Source of the DNA: Bugulina stolonifera | Taxonomy: Eukaryota > Bryozoa > Gymnolaemata > Cheilostomatida > Bugulidae | DNA: 64,000 nucleotides | Direction: 5' to 3' | NCBI GenBank assembly: GCA_935421135.1 | Contig: OW285187.1 | Span: forward strand, 26,598,429 to 26,662,428 | In this document: positions 14,300-28,600 of the stretch, piece after piece | How positions within the stretch are numbered: the first letter of the stretch is position 1 | Layout: each line of letters begins with the position of its first letter | The notes under the pieces: generated by a model | What the model was told of the DNA's origin: nothing | What the model saw: only the letters and a program-made list of their open reading frames with translations | Databases searched by the model: none | Made by a program: the position numbers and the translations under genes

Positions 14300-15468
14300 C
14301 AGTGCTCAAAGTCTAATTTTTTTCTTACCTATTCTCCAGCAGGGGGTTTGGGGGGCACTGTAAGCCTCCCAACGGGGTCCAGGGCGGAGCCCCGGCCGCT
14401 GAAGCCCTAAGAGCGATTTCAGTGCCTAAAAGCGCTTCAAAAACCAATTGCAGAAGTGTTCACACGTCTTAATATACTAGGTTTCAACAGATAAACTCAA
14501 CTCAAAATCAAAGACAAGACCATACCAACAAGTATTGAGCAAAGGGACTAAGTGAATGCTGACCATCACACATGATGGGGCACCATTAATATCCAGAATC
14601 CTGTGCACCAATCATATGATATTTTTATCTTTGTACGCTTTTACATTCACTGTTGATGTTAGTTACAGCAATGTGATTCAATGTTTATAAAAATAAATAG
14701 TCAAAACATAATTTATTAATATAATAATTAAAATTAAAACTAATATTTTATACACTTTTATCACTATGCACTATTATCTGCAAAATACAATCACTTTCAA
14801 CTACATAGAATCAAAATAGCACCAATAAACAAAATAATTTAATTATTTATTCAAATATTAATATACCATTTTTTATTCAATTAAATTAAAATTCTGAAAA
14901 TTTTTTCAATATTTTTAATTTTGTGCTGTCTTCAGTGAGTGAATAGAATACTCTAATCCTGAACTACTAGCAGTAGTAGTAGCAGCAGTAGTAAAAAAAC
15001 TTTCCAGTCTCCTTTGTTTTGACATAGTTGAATTAGAATTGATATGATAATTGATAATTTGATATCAGAAGAGGATTGCTTGCTCAGTGAAGAAAAAATC
15101 TATTGCCTAGGTTCTAAAAGTGTGGTAGTTATTACCGAGAGCTTAATAGCACCATCCCAGTATTTTCAAACTCCTGCCTTTAGCTATTCAAATTTTCCCA
15201 TTTCCTTAAATCTACTTGAGCTCTCATCCAACTGAGCTGCAATCTCTCATCTCTGCTCGTTTTCTTACGATAGATGACAATTTCGCTGTTGGAATTCCCC
15301 ACAACATTGCTTGGTGATCAATCGATTGAAGAAATTTTAATAAAATAATGCAAAACTTTTTTCTACAACATAATTATTTTTTACCTATTCGGTAGAACCG
15401 GTAAGACAGAGTGGTTATTTTCTTAGGGGTTCGGCGAACCGGTCCGAACCGGCTGACTTTGAGCACTG
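14300..15468. mobile_element. Non-autonomous hAT-type DNA transposon
   Basis: The ends form a 14-bp perfect terminal inverted repeat: CAGTGCTCAAAGTC at the left and its reverse complement ending at 15468. Both sides carry the same 8-bp direct repeat GTTTTAAC (14292-14299 and 15469-15476), the target-site duplication length of hAT elements. The roughly 1.17-kb interior is mostly AT-rich, with a GC-rich block near 14340-14400 (GGGGTCCAGGGCGGAGCCCC). There is no long transposase frame. It lies between the divergent ankyrin and CFAP43 genes. Confidence 0.85.
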
Positions 15469-15476
15469 GTTTTAAC

Positions 15477-16681
15477 TACAAACCACAATTGGTGACACTA
15501 ATGGTTATCTAAAATCACACATGTCATTATTTCTTAGATCTTGCAACAGAATTACTATTAATACTCTATTTGACACTTTATATACCGATTAGTAAAACTC
15601 TACAGACTGCATGAGAAGAGCTCTTGGTTTGGTTTCAGTGAACTGAGAATCAACAGCTCACTCAATAGCTCAGCAGTTCTGCAAGACACATGCGAGTCGA
15701 CATAACTATTTATACTATTATCTTTATGAGTTGTGCTCTCATACTAGTGCTGATCAAGAGTGGGAAACTCCCGAATAAAATATCTATGACCATTCGTACA
15801 TAACAAGACAGTAATGTACAGGAAATGTACAGGAGGGTGGTTGAGGCGGTCTTGTGCGCATTAGGCCTGACTATGAAAATCTAGCATGTCTGACTGAGTG
15901 CCATTGTTTTAAAACTTTGTAGTATTACTAGATGTATCTGTATGCACATGGGATGGTGACAGCCAGGCATCAAATTTTCAGTTCAGACATAATGCACAGA
16001 AGTATGTTTGTGGTATTTATAAAAAGTATAGTATTGAGCAATAGCATTAGCCAAGTTAGAGTAATTTTTTGTCTGCTATTTCATAGTTATTATCTTTAAT
16101 AGTTATAGTAATAGTTATAGTTTAGTAGTTCAGCTGTACTTGTATAATTGTAGTCATTTGGCAAAGTAGATAAAATTGCATTTTATACAAATACAAAAGT
16201 AAAAGTAAAGGTCCGAAAAACCAATGATAAATTACATATAATATAATAATGCATAGCAACTTACTAGGACGAATTAAAATATACCTAATATATAATCTAA
16301 TTATTTAAATAATCATTTCAATTTGTTGTATTATTCTAGCAAAACAGTACTTGATAAATTCTTTCGTTCATGTGTCTACCCTACGACTATGAACTCAATA
16401 AACTCTCACTAGACGTCATGGGCCTATTAGAAAGAAAACAGTTGTAATCGCTATTTCATAGCAACGTTTTTCTTCATTATTACAAGTGTACCGTGACGCA
16501 TTTATAAACCCGCAAGTCATCAATGTAGCAATATTACTCTAATATTCTCGCGTAACACGAACTCACCTTGGAAACGCACAGTAAACCTATTTTATTGGTG
16601 CAACATGGTGAATTTTTATATCATGGCTTATGAAAATTAGTTTTTAGTAATCTATCTTACAGGGCAATTAATTTGCAACCG
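15477..16681. other. Intergenic region upstream of CFAP43
   Basis: This stretch between the hAT element and the CFAP43 start codon has no credible coding exon. The last few hundred bases are the likely promoter and 5' UTR of CFAP43. Confidence 0.45.
16562..16575 (+). promoter_or_regulatory. Candidate RFX X-box
   Basis: CTCACCTTGGAAAC resembles the X-box consensus GTNRCC-N(0-3)-RGYAAC, matching 10 of 12 specified positions with a 2-nt spacer. It lies about 107 bp upstream of the CFAP43 ATG, a typical distance for ciliary genes. A separate half-site AGCAAC is at 16460-16465. The assignment rests on motif similarity and gene context only. Confidence 0.35.
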
Positions 16682-19600
16682 ATGGAATCTATTGGTACAC
16701 CAGAATTGAGGTAGATTCACTCTTTGAGTATTTGCTTTAATTTTAGTTTATATTGGGTACTTCTTGTCATTAATTTGGCGTTTGCAAATAAGTTTTACTA
16801 GAAATTGAAAAAATACAAGATTATTGGTTTAGCTTACTGCTAATGTACCGAAATCATTCACATACTTACTGATGTTGGTCACTCACTCTACGAAGTACTT
16901 ATCTTTATAGTGTAATTTTGCAGCTATGTGAATTGTCACTGTCAATTTCAGTCGTTAGATCAAGAATTTTGGACTAGCAGTCCGTGTGCATCATGTGTGT
17001 GGACTATGCCGGAATATCAATATTATATGAATGTTATGGTTTTCGTCTGTAATCGTAAGGCTATTAGTAAGTTTTTTTATTGGTTTAACTAAATTGTTGA
17101 TGTGTATTATTGACAATGATTGCATTTTAATTGTTGTTTTTACTATCAATAATATAATTTCTGCAGATGGGTGAAGGGGTATGATGGTTCCCGAGCGAGG
17201 TATATCGACAAGAACACACTTGTGTATATCTGTGGGAACAATGTTAATTTCATGAAAGAGGATGGCGCTGGTACAGTGTTCACAAGTCCTGGGGAAGGAG
17301 TTTCTTGTCTGGATGTTCATCCACTCAACAAAGTTTTCGCATTTGCAGAGCTATGCCTCAATCCAAAGATTTATGTCTTTAAATATCCTGAAATGACACT
17401 TGTCTCGGAACTCAAAGGTAATCTATGTAAAATAGGTTATTGTGAAACAAATTATTTTAGTTCTCTTTGCACCTAAGCTAACACGTTTTTGGACACTAAT
17501 GTTTGTAGATGGAGCCCAACTTGAGTACACCAATGTCTCATTCAGTAGCAGCGACTTTATGGTCAGCATTTCTGGTGTTCCTGATTTCAAACTGTCTCTC
17601 TGGTAAGTTACAGATTTTATGTATTTTTTAAGAAATTGTTTTAAAATCTGTAAACAGATTAGCCATGCGCATCATATGGTGGTTTTATCAGAGATTTTTT
17701 ATTTTTACAGGAGTTATCAGAAAGGTGAATGTCTGATGGAAGTCCCTGTCACACAAGATGCAATCAGCAGCGTTGTCATCAATCCAGGCAACTGGAGGCA
17801 GATAGCTCTGGCTACAGAATTCAATATTACTGTATTTACAGTGGAACAAAGCGATGTCAGATACAATGCACTTAGCAAGTCAGTACAGTGCTCATATCTC
17901 ATACATCTACGCATACCTTCTTTTTGTTGCTCATGTTTATGTTTTGCTCATTGTCAATTTTTGCAGTTGCATATTATATTTATGACTAAATTTCTTTTTA
18001 TTCTAATTTGCGACATTTTTGACATTAGCCATTCTTTCAAAGTGGTTTAATTTACTATTAGTGCCACTAAGCTATTTATTGGAGACAAGCAAAAAGAAGC
18101 TGTTGATGACAGCGCGTCACATAGACAAGATACAATGGCAATGCACAAATTGGAGCTTGACCTAACTCCTTCAGCTATAGCTGGTTTAATGGAACCAGAA
18201 GCTGAAAAATTTGAAGATTACAGAGATCCTAGACTAAAGTGTGTGCCTGTGTCGCAGTGTTGGACACCAGCTGGTGACCTACTTATAGGTTGTGACCAAG
18301 GTCAGCTTCTCAGGGTATGTCTGTAGGATACTCTTTTGCATTATTCTCAGTTATGATCTAATACAAATTAATGCTCATTGTTAATTAAACCTTGGAAAAT
18401 GTTAGTGAGCTAATATTTTTATACTGAATAGTAAAACGAGACAGATTTTTATATTCCAATTTGTTCCTTATATTTCAATGCTCATCCGAGCATCATCGTC
18501 AGAGATGCTCGGATGATATCAAAATATAAAAATGCGTCTAGTTTTACTATTCATTAATTGAACGTTGTTGTGATTGAAATTATTTGATTGACTTTCCTTG
18601 GTCAGAAAAACCGGTATTTGAAGAAGTGTGTACGTATTAATCTAATCGGCTGGCAACATGACATAAGGCATAGTTCTAGTGTAGCGCAGTAAGATGTACT
18701 CCCTAACACCGTCTATGAACCTCACGGGTTTGAATCCTGGACCTTGTGTTGTAAGCCGCAATTTCTCCTGACATTGCAAATTGCATCACAGTTGTTGGTT
18801 CTTTCTCAGTTGGATAATGAAACCAAGGATCTAAAGCTAGTTTTCTCTCCAACTATGCCAAATGCAGACTACATCACTCGTGACCCGAGTGTGATCAGAG
18901 GCACCTCCCTTCTCTCCAAGGACATGTCCATCATGGAGGAAGACTTCAACATCTCTGATAGTGATGTTAATTCTCTACTCACTAAAGGCACTCTCAATTG
19001 TATGGCACTCCACAAGAAAGGACTGTATATTGGAGGAAAGGTCTGTAGAGGTTCAGATGTGTTTTTATATAATATCATTTTATTTCAAAACTTCCATGTT
19101 ATTTCTATAGGTATTTATATGTGTATTAGTTTATTAGTATAATTAATGTTAGTATATTTACTGTTAAGAACATTAAGCATTCAAAATCGTATAGGAAAAT
19201 TATTAGTAATTTATATTTTAGGACGGGTATTTGAGATGCATATCTGTAACCAATGACAATGTGCAGCTGCTAGACAGTTATAATATCGGAGTAGAGATAT
19301 CGACGTTGGATTTCTCCACCAACTGGAGTCACTTGAACGTTGGCAGTGTAGCTGGCTGTATGTACACATATGATGTGAACGCTCCTGGGTCGGCTACTCT
19401 TGTCATGAATGAGCACTGCGGTAACTTCATCGGAGTCCAGAGTCTGGCACCAGGGTTTGATCATGCTGTAGTAAGTCCATTACTATGTAGTAACTCAAAA
19501 AGCTATTGGGAAGAAGTAATTCAACGCCATCTTTTGGATGATTATAATTTAGTGGGCTTACTCCTTGCTTCCTTGCTTAAAAATACATCATTAGTGTGTT

Positions 19601-22600
19601 TATGTTTTTATTTACTTGGTAGACTATCAGAGATAACGGAGAAATACAGATATGGTCTCTAAATGATGGCCTCCTTGCCGGTTCCACCAGTCTTGGAGTT
19701 GAGCCAACTGCCATAGCCTGTAGTCCCATAGCCCCAATAGTTGTTGTTGGAACGGTGTCAGGCTTTCTCTTTGTTGTTGACTTAACCGAGCCGAAGCAGT
19801 GCAGAATAATTCACAGAAGCAGAGCTTACAACAAACCTGTGACCAGGATAACGTAAGTGTCAGCACGTTCAGTAACCTGTGATTGTTCAATACAGCCACT
19901 CGAACTCCAGCTTAAATATTATATCATCTCATCGATTTGTTAGGTTATTTTAGTAGATCATCAAAGGTGTTTAGTTTCACACCATATTTACGTTTTGTTG
20001 GTTCTGTTATATTTCAGGTTCAGCCTGGAAGGTTCCCTGCTTCTACTTGGTTCTGATGACGGAAATGTTATCATGATGTCGGGACATGCCAGCCAATCAT
20101 TCCAGTCGCTTTGTTTTACAAGTAACTATTATGTTTTAATAAATCACGTGTGCTGTTTTTGCGCTGTTTTCTATTCATTCATATATTGCTCTTGAGAACT
20201 GTTCCTAGGCTTTATGTGTTTACGTATCCATAAGTCAGAATATAATTGTCCCCACATGTGATATATTGTGGTACTGTATCCGTAGAGGTGGAGGGAGCAG
20301 TGGAGACAATTACAACATATACAGACGATGACAGCAAGGTTATATATGTAGTCGTATCTTCCAACAGCACAGGCGATATTACACACGGTGCTAATAAGTG
20401 CACGTCCTTCCAAGTCACACCAGCTATACTCTCAGGTGATTAAATACAGACGCACTATGGCCATATTGTGACGGTGATAGCTTTCATTGCCTGTATTTCC
20501 AGGACTGCTTGTCAGTAGAAACTGGTAATCTATATTTTAGAGTTGCACATGGACATCTTTTGCTCTCAAACCAACCTAGTTTTCAGAACAACGATGTTCA
20601 CTAAAGGTTCAAACCATACACATTTCTTTTGCAATGTACGAGTATAAATAAAACATTCATTTCATTGATGTTTAGCTGTTGAGACATATTACGCCTCTCT
20701 CATGGGTGATATTCAAGAGGAGGCAATTAACAAGATTGTGTTCAACTATGCGTCACCATCATATGGGGCGTGTCTGGCAGGAACTGATGTGCTCTACTCC
20801 CTTGCTCAAGACAGCAAGAAGATTCAGCGAATCATCATACCCAAAGAAAAACCTAAAAAGGTAAGAAACACGCTTATTTCTTATTCTTTGATGTTGGATG
20901 CATTTTATTTGGTATTAGGATAACCGTGTTGAACTTAACCCTATATATTAATAGTAGTTCTACTGACTATGTACTACAACTAATGACTATATACCACAAC
21001 TAGTGACTATATGCTACAACTAGTGACTATATACTACAACTAGTGACTAGTACTACAACTAGTGACTGTATACTACAACTAGTGACTATATACTACAGGC
21101 CAACAGTAAGGATTCGTATCTTCTGCCGGCAGCCGAGACTGTTTCTCACCAGCTTCCTGGAGGTAAGATTCTTCTGTCTCCTCATGGCAAGTGGATGGCC
21201 TCTGTGGGCGCAGACGGCAAACTTCAAGTCAGGACAGTGGCAGCTCAAGTAAGTGGCCTACATATACAAGTATGTTGTCATATACTGCGTTCAAGGCAGC
21301 CATTTTATACTTTTTAACAAAAACCTTGAAAATACTCTCTATTCTATCGCTAAATCTTCCGATGATTGTCAGGGCAACTCTCAGGAAATAGATAAAACAA
21401 GACTTAGTAGATGATTTAGTTTATATAGTACCTGATGAAGCACAATCTCTGGGGTTTGTAATTTATTTATTAGATAGTTAGTTGTAATAATGTTTAATGA
21501 TCTTTTTATTCTATATAATGTTATTTATATTTTATAGGAACAGGTAATAGCATGTGTTATATAGAGCTGATTTGATATGTTTAATGTGTGTATTTGATAT
21601 TTGACTGTTTGATAATTGCACTATTTTACATGCACACATGCTACTCTGTACGTAGAATATCGGTTATCATTATAACAATAGTAGCTGTTGCTTATAGCTT
21701 GTAACATTGTTTAGTAGTGTGCCACTGATGCCTCCATGAGGACCGTTTGTGTTTGGTGTGTCTGAATGCATGTACATGTGCATATGCATGCATGTGTGTG
21801 TGCCTATCACTTTGCTATTCGTTATGATGTACCCTGGTAATGTAATCGGATAATTTTATCCCAAATGTTGACAATATGGACACTGCAATAGCAGAGAGTG
21901 AACGACTCTCAACATTATACAGCTAGGAGCAGAGAACACCTAAATAATAAATTTAGTATCAGTATAATATATGGTTACATTACAGGATCAGTTTGTTGAG
22001 GTACACCCACATGACTACCGACATGGCGGTGTGAAGGCCGTCTGCTGGTCAGCTGGTTCTCAACATATTCTTACAACAGGAAGATCTGATGGAATACTAA
22101 CCTGCTACAACTGGAAGTATGTTTATTCCTTCAATCTGATATAGGGCTAACCAGTTGTGTTGATATGCAGACTGGAGCCTAACATTTACTCCTGTTCAGA
22201 AACTATAAAACGTGAATGTACTTCCTACAAACTAAAACTTGGAATGACGATGCGTAAAGAAGCACGTCTCCTCTTGGAATCCATCTTATATTTCTACAGC
22301 TGCATCCTATGTACATGTATTTATCAGGAAGCATGGCAATTTGGAGTTGTCTGCACGGGCAGCAGAGATAACATTATCGCAGTCATAGTAACAAGATAGG
22401 GTTTTACGGGAAATAGTGCAATTTCTCACCTCCATGTTGGATATTGAGTAAGACGTGAATCAATGGTTTGACGATGTTGTAGCTTTACGCCCAATGGTGA
22501 AAGTAAGGGTAACTCTGCCATAGCGTATGCTAAGGCTATGCAGAACCAGCTGGGTAATATAATCCTTGCGGAGAGGGACGCTGTGAAAGGAATGTCCGAG

Positions 22601-25600
22601 TGGGCACCTGAGGCCAGCAAAACAACTCTAGACTCTTCCCATGTGAGTTTATTCTATTGAATACACATTATATCGCATTCTACTTAGTGTCTGTTACATC
22701 ATGTGATATGCTATTGATGTTACATGTATAGTGGAATTTTGCATAAGTAGATAACGCCATGGTTGACCTTCTGCGGCTTGCTCAAACAACAATATTAAAA
22801 TAAAACAGAAAATTTCATAATTATTGTGATTTAACTTTTTGCTATTTGTGGTAGTTTTCTTTATTTTGCAACAAATTTGTTTAATATTGTCTTTTCTCAA
22901 TTATACCACATTGGATATTGAACAGAAATCACATTATTTTAACTGGAGTATTAAATAGCTGAACTGATGTTTAAAGTAATATTATTTAATTCGTGCAAAA
23001 GTAGTAGCATAATAGTGTTTTGGAGAAACATACAATGCATGTACATTAGGATTGAGATGTGATCGAGATGGCGGCCATGTTGTAAGATGGCCGGTGATCT
23101 TGTATATAAATATATAACAATGTACTGATTAATAGGGAACACCATCAGCTTCTCCAGCTCCTGAAGACCAGGTACACTTCTCACCCCATTGCTAGATCAT
23201 CAGTCTATATAATATACCGTAGATGTGCTATTCATTAACTTCACATCCAGTTTATACCTTATCAACAGCTAGCCTTGGTTCCATATCTAACTAGCATCCT
23301 GAATGAGTTACGACACTTACCTGTCACCCATTCTATTCCTATCCCAACTGTGGACCTCTACTTTGCACTCTCCTAAATTATTTGAATCTTATCAGTAGTT
23401 TGCATGAAACAGAAGTGATATGTTGGATTGAAAATAAATTATGATTTCCCACCTTTTTATTTGTGTGATTTATTTACATTTTATTATTGTACTAATTACT
23501 AATATGTATTTGTATTTCAGTATTACTCTAATGTATTTATATTCAGACTGACTATAACTAGGCTATTCTAAATGTTGCTAGCTACTCATTGAAAACAGTT
23601 TGATTTCTACAAATAGATATCATTCAAGTTATGTTTCTTTCTATAACATTGTGTTTACTCATTTTTAGTCAACAATGTCAAATATTGAGCGAGCAATAAA
23701 CAATGATGAGATATACAGCACACCGACACCGCTGCCCAAGGCAGATACAACTTGGCTAGAAGCCAGAGAAATTCTGGCACACAGTGAGGAAGACAAACAG
23801 TACTCTGAGACCAAGAGGGACCTGAGATACGAGATCCGAGAAGTCAGGAGAGTGGTAAGGGGAGGCAACTACTGAAATTATTATAGTGTTATATCAGCAT
23901 TATACTGTTGTAGCAGTAGTCATTCATTGATCTCAATAGAGGCTTAAGTTGAAGCGCCTATAGACGAGTCATATTATCTATATTGTAGTCAATCTGATGA
24001 GATTTTGGAATAGTTTGATCAGATGTTGGTAGTTGGTAGTTACTCTCTCTTACTTCCCTCAGTTCATCATTCTATGCCATGTGAATTAATTAGCTTCTCT
24101 GTGGTTTATAATGGTAATGTATTTTTTGCTTTAAGCCAATCTGTCATTTTCCAGATCTATAATGTTTATATTATGGGTAGAGTGTCATTAGTCCAAATAA
24201 GTCCAAGTACCATCAAATTGGATCGGGTCAAAAATATCACCAGCAGGCCTATAAACTCCGTCTGTGCATCTACATGCCATATGGGTGTACATGCTGTAAT
24301 ATACAATATACTAGGTCTAATATTGCAACCAAGGGGTGATATTATCTGTCATACGATTCAATGTCTGTACCGGTGTTATGGTATCAGGCTGTACACTTAT
24401 TGACTACGTACACGACCCATAAATTAGACCACATGTATTACATTAATTGGTTCTCATCTGCAGCTACAGGATCTGATGGAAAAGAACAAGACGGTCCCGG
24501 ATATAGAGAAGTTACAGCACCATGACTTTGACCTAGATGTAGATGAACAACACCGGCTCCAGGCCGTGGGCGATGCTGAAGTTAGCCGAGTACGTCTGCA
24601 CTAGAGCTATATTATATATTTAATCTGTTCTAATGTCAGTCAATCCAATTTTAATGATTACTAATGGCACTTTCTTAAGAAGAGCTTACATTTACCCTAC
24701 GCAGTTTCAATGGTCTTTCTGTAATTAATGCAAAGTTCCAGGATGTTGAAATCATAACTTTAAATTATGCATAACTTATAATTACTCAACTTGAAAGTTC
24801 TTCGGTCAACTTAATTTTATTGAATTAGAGGTTGTTTGTGTGCTATTGCAACACAGCATTGCCAATAAGGACGAGGTATTTGTGTGGGTGAGGTACATGG
24901 GGCAAGATGAATGGTCATTCCAGACACCTTAATTATATTTTGGAATTATTCTGTAGATACGAGAGGTGATGGAGCTAGAGAACTTAGCTAAGCAATACCT
25001 TACCTACCTGATCAAGCAGGAATGCTGGGATGCCATGGAGATCAAGGGTCGTAGCATTGAGGTATTAGACATTAGGTATTATATGTGTAAATAGTTGCTC
25101 TCCCCCACCTGGGAGGTCAAGACTGGGGACCAGTCACTGGCTGCTGAGCAAATTATAGACTTCGTGCTACAGGAAGTGTAATATATTCATTGTGCATGTA
25201 CGTGTAGTGCAGGGTCAGATGTATGCATGCACACCTATACCAGTAGGAATGTAAGCCTGCATACATAACTACATATGGTTGATACATAAATTGTGTGCAC
25301 CTAACGAATGGCATGTACTTGGGCATAGGGTTTCGATATCCCGCTAGAGGTTCAGAACTACCCAATGCACAAGAGAACAAGGGCTGAATTAGATGAACTC
25401 TCCAAGGCTATAGCCACCAGACGTATTGAGATGGCAGAAGCTAAGGCTAGGTCGGAGATGGTGGAGACGCCTATACCCAAACCTTCACAAACCCTGGTAA
25501 TGCTTTCAGTCTATAATATAAATTCTATAGCATACTATATAACAATGTATCAATATACATGTAAGGTTTCTCATAATGGAGTATATACAATGTATATGAG

Positions 25601-28600
25601 GCAATTACTGTTCTTACTACAGTTGGAGAAGTTGTCATTCCTCTATTAAAAGACCTTTTATCACGCTATCAAGCCACAAGTTGTCAAGTATTACTCTTCC
25701 AGTGAAGGACAGGAAAAGAGTTAATAATATGGGCTCCTTTCAAAATCGTCCAGCTACGTTTTATGAATTGTTGGTTCAGTGATTATATCTAGCAGCATAC
25801 TCGCTGCTACATGTACTTCTGCCATCTTTCTATAGCTTGCCGCAGACGAAGAGGGTGAAGAGGAGGATACAGCAGAAGGTGACGCTCCATCAGTCACCGG
25901 GTCTATGGGTTCCTTATTTGGTGGTAAGAGTGATCTCTTCTATAATCAGTTTGAGCTCTACTGTCGGGAGCAGAAGGTTATTCAGATCATCCTCCTGAAG
26001 GATGCCATACACAGGATTAAGATGACATTCAACAAGGAGTTTGAGGAGGTGTTGAAGAAGAAGGAACAGGAGCTGTCTAAGGTGTGTGTCATATCCTGTT
26101 CTGATTATATGGTGTATATTTCTCCAGTTGTCGGAACAATAATAGCAGTGTTATCATGTGAAGTTGGGGCTACCATTTTTGCATGTTGTTTGTTGAACTT
26201 TATTTTGCAAGTTATTTCCATATTTGTGTCGACGGCATCAGTGAAAGATACTTATATACCAATTTGTTTTTCTTTGACATTGATGTGTTTTACGAGAAAT
26301 TATAGTAGGTCAGATTAAAAGCAATTGTGCAAACCAATGAATCGGATACAGAAATTTCATTGTGATACATACATGTATATGTAAATACTACATTATACAT
26401 TATAGTGTAGCGGTGTTGTACAAGATGCATCACACTGAAAACTTTGAATGCATTTACTCGTACTATATGCTGTACCTAGTTATTGTAGTTAACTCCTCAT
26501 ATATTTTGTTACACTCTTTAACTAACTAGATAAATGAGAAGAATAAACGAATCGCAAAGATCTATGATGATCTAAATATGGATGATACAGTCCGCTCTCA
26601 TAAGATCAGCACTAAAGAGAAACCAGAGCTACTACTCAAAGTTGATGATAGCGAGGTGAGTTTTATTATTATTTTATTATTGTGGTGTACATGTGAGGTG
26701 AACATATTTATTTATTAAGTACAGCTGGAGTATATGGAGTTGTATGTTGATAAAACTAATACATGACATAATAGGACTAAACGTAATGTAAACCGCTCTG
26801 CTGGTAGGGTGTTTCATGATGTGGTTATAACATAGGCTAAGAACCATAGCAAACTATTTTGTTTATCGTGCATTCAAAAATTCTATGTAGCAACGAATAC
26901 CGCTGTAGTGATTCCAATTGAACGCTCTAATATTAACACTTGGGCCTGACTGTTATTAATGTAGGTGAAGGTAGAGAAATATCTAACGCCAGAGCAGAAG
27001 AAAGCAAAGGAAGAATTTGAGAAGGCGGAGGAAGAGAGACGGAAGAGAGAGCAAGGGGACAACGCCAGAGAAAGAGCTCTGGAGCAGATGATGGGAGGTG
27101 TGCTGGAGATCAGGAAGGAGGACGAGTTGAAGAAAGATGTGCCTGTACCGAGCTTCCTCATCAAGGATGAGGATGATTGGTCAGAAGAGGAACATAAAGC
27201 CTTTGCAGAGTATGAGAGAAAGGTCAAGGAACTTAATGAAGAGCGGGAAAAGTATCGAAAGGTAACTGAGTAACTGGTGTAAGAATACAGAAACTCATCC
27301 AGTCCTTATCTTGCATCACATTTACCATGTACTGAATGGTTATGGTTGGATAGTACAGTTATACCAAAGTCTGCCGAGGAGGTTCATGCGTGCAATATAA
27401 ACGATGCTACTGCCGTGTGGTGGATGATAAAGCATTTGCTACCCTGTATGATATTGAATACTATGATAAATGTGGTAACAATTATTTTGTTGTTTTAATA
27501 GTGTTTATTTTGTACAAAAAGGCAATATTTAATCATGTTTTTAATAGCGCTTTTTTACAAAAAAGCATTACATGGTTAGATTATCCAGTATAACTTCTTT
27601 TATCATTCTGAGCTAGGAGCAAGACCTCTACATGTAAGTTGATGTGTCTATGTATTACATATATTCATTTGTTGACAGCAATTAGAGGCTGAGTTAAAGA
27701 AGCTACAGCAGTTGATTGGTGAAGCAGAACAGGCATTCAATGACCTCCTCAAGATGCTCTTTACCAAGAAGCTCAAGGTAGAGATGGTCATTTGCCAGGA
27801 AGAGCTGAAGATATTCAGACTCCAGTGGGGTCTCATGTTCGAACAGTCATTGCAAACGTCTGAGAAACAGTTGGTCGCTGCTATAGAGCACAAAAAGAAT
27901 CTCAAGGTAATTAACTCCTTCATACATGTTTGTTTAAAATTATGTCATGGCAAATCACCTAATATAAGAATAAACACATTTATACAGTATAGTCATAATA
28001 TTGTTTCTATACATATACATTGTATGTGTATACATGTATAGGTGTACGTATATGTACATGTACATGTATATAAATGTACGTACTCATAGGTGTACAAATT
28101 GTACATGTAGTTGTTATAATGAATGCGTGTACATGTACATACATTGTATATGTATGTTTTCATGTGGTTACTATATCAATAATATACACATCTGTGGTTG
28201 TAGCAACTGGCAACTGAAGCCAATGTAATCGCTAGAAAGAATGTGGATAACTTCAAGGAGGGTTACGATATACTGGTTGCCGAGGACAAGGTGATGGATA
28301 AGAGCTTTAAACGGGAGTTTGCTGATCTCCCGGCTCTGCAGAATGAGCTGCTATACAAACTGTTCAGAAAGAGGCCAAGGTACGTCTACTAGGAAATAAA
28401 TGTTTTAGCTTTAGTATACTCATATAGGGGCAGTTGCACGTATGGTGATATATGGTTTGTTTAGCTTCTGGATTTCTATTTCTGGAATATACATGTAATT
28501 AGAATTGTAAAATAGTTCTTGCAAACTATTGCAATATATATATACATTCATACATTGTCATGTATACTGGCATCGGAATGGTGTAATATAACACAAGAAC

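Noticed and set aside
17619..18050. 143-codon frame on the + strand as a separate gene
   Set aside because: Only 17711-17878 is a real exon of CFAP43; the rest is read-through into flanking introns.
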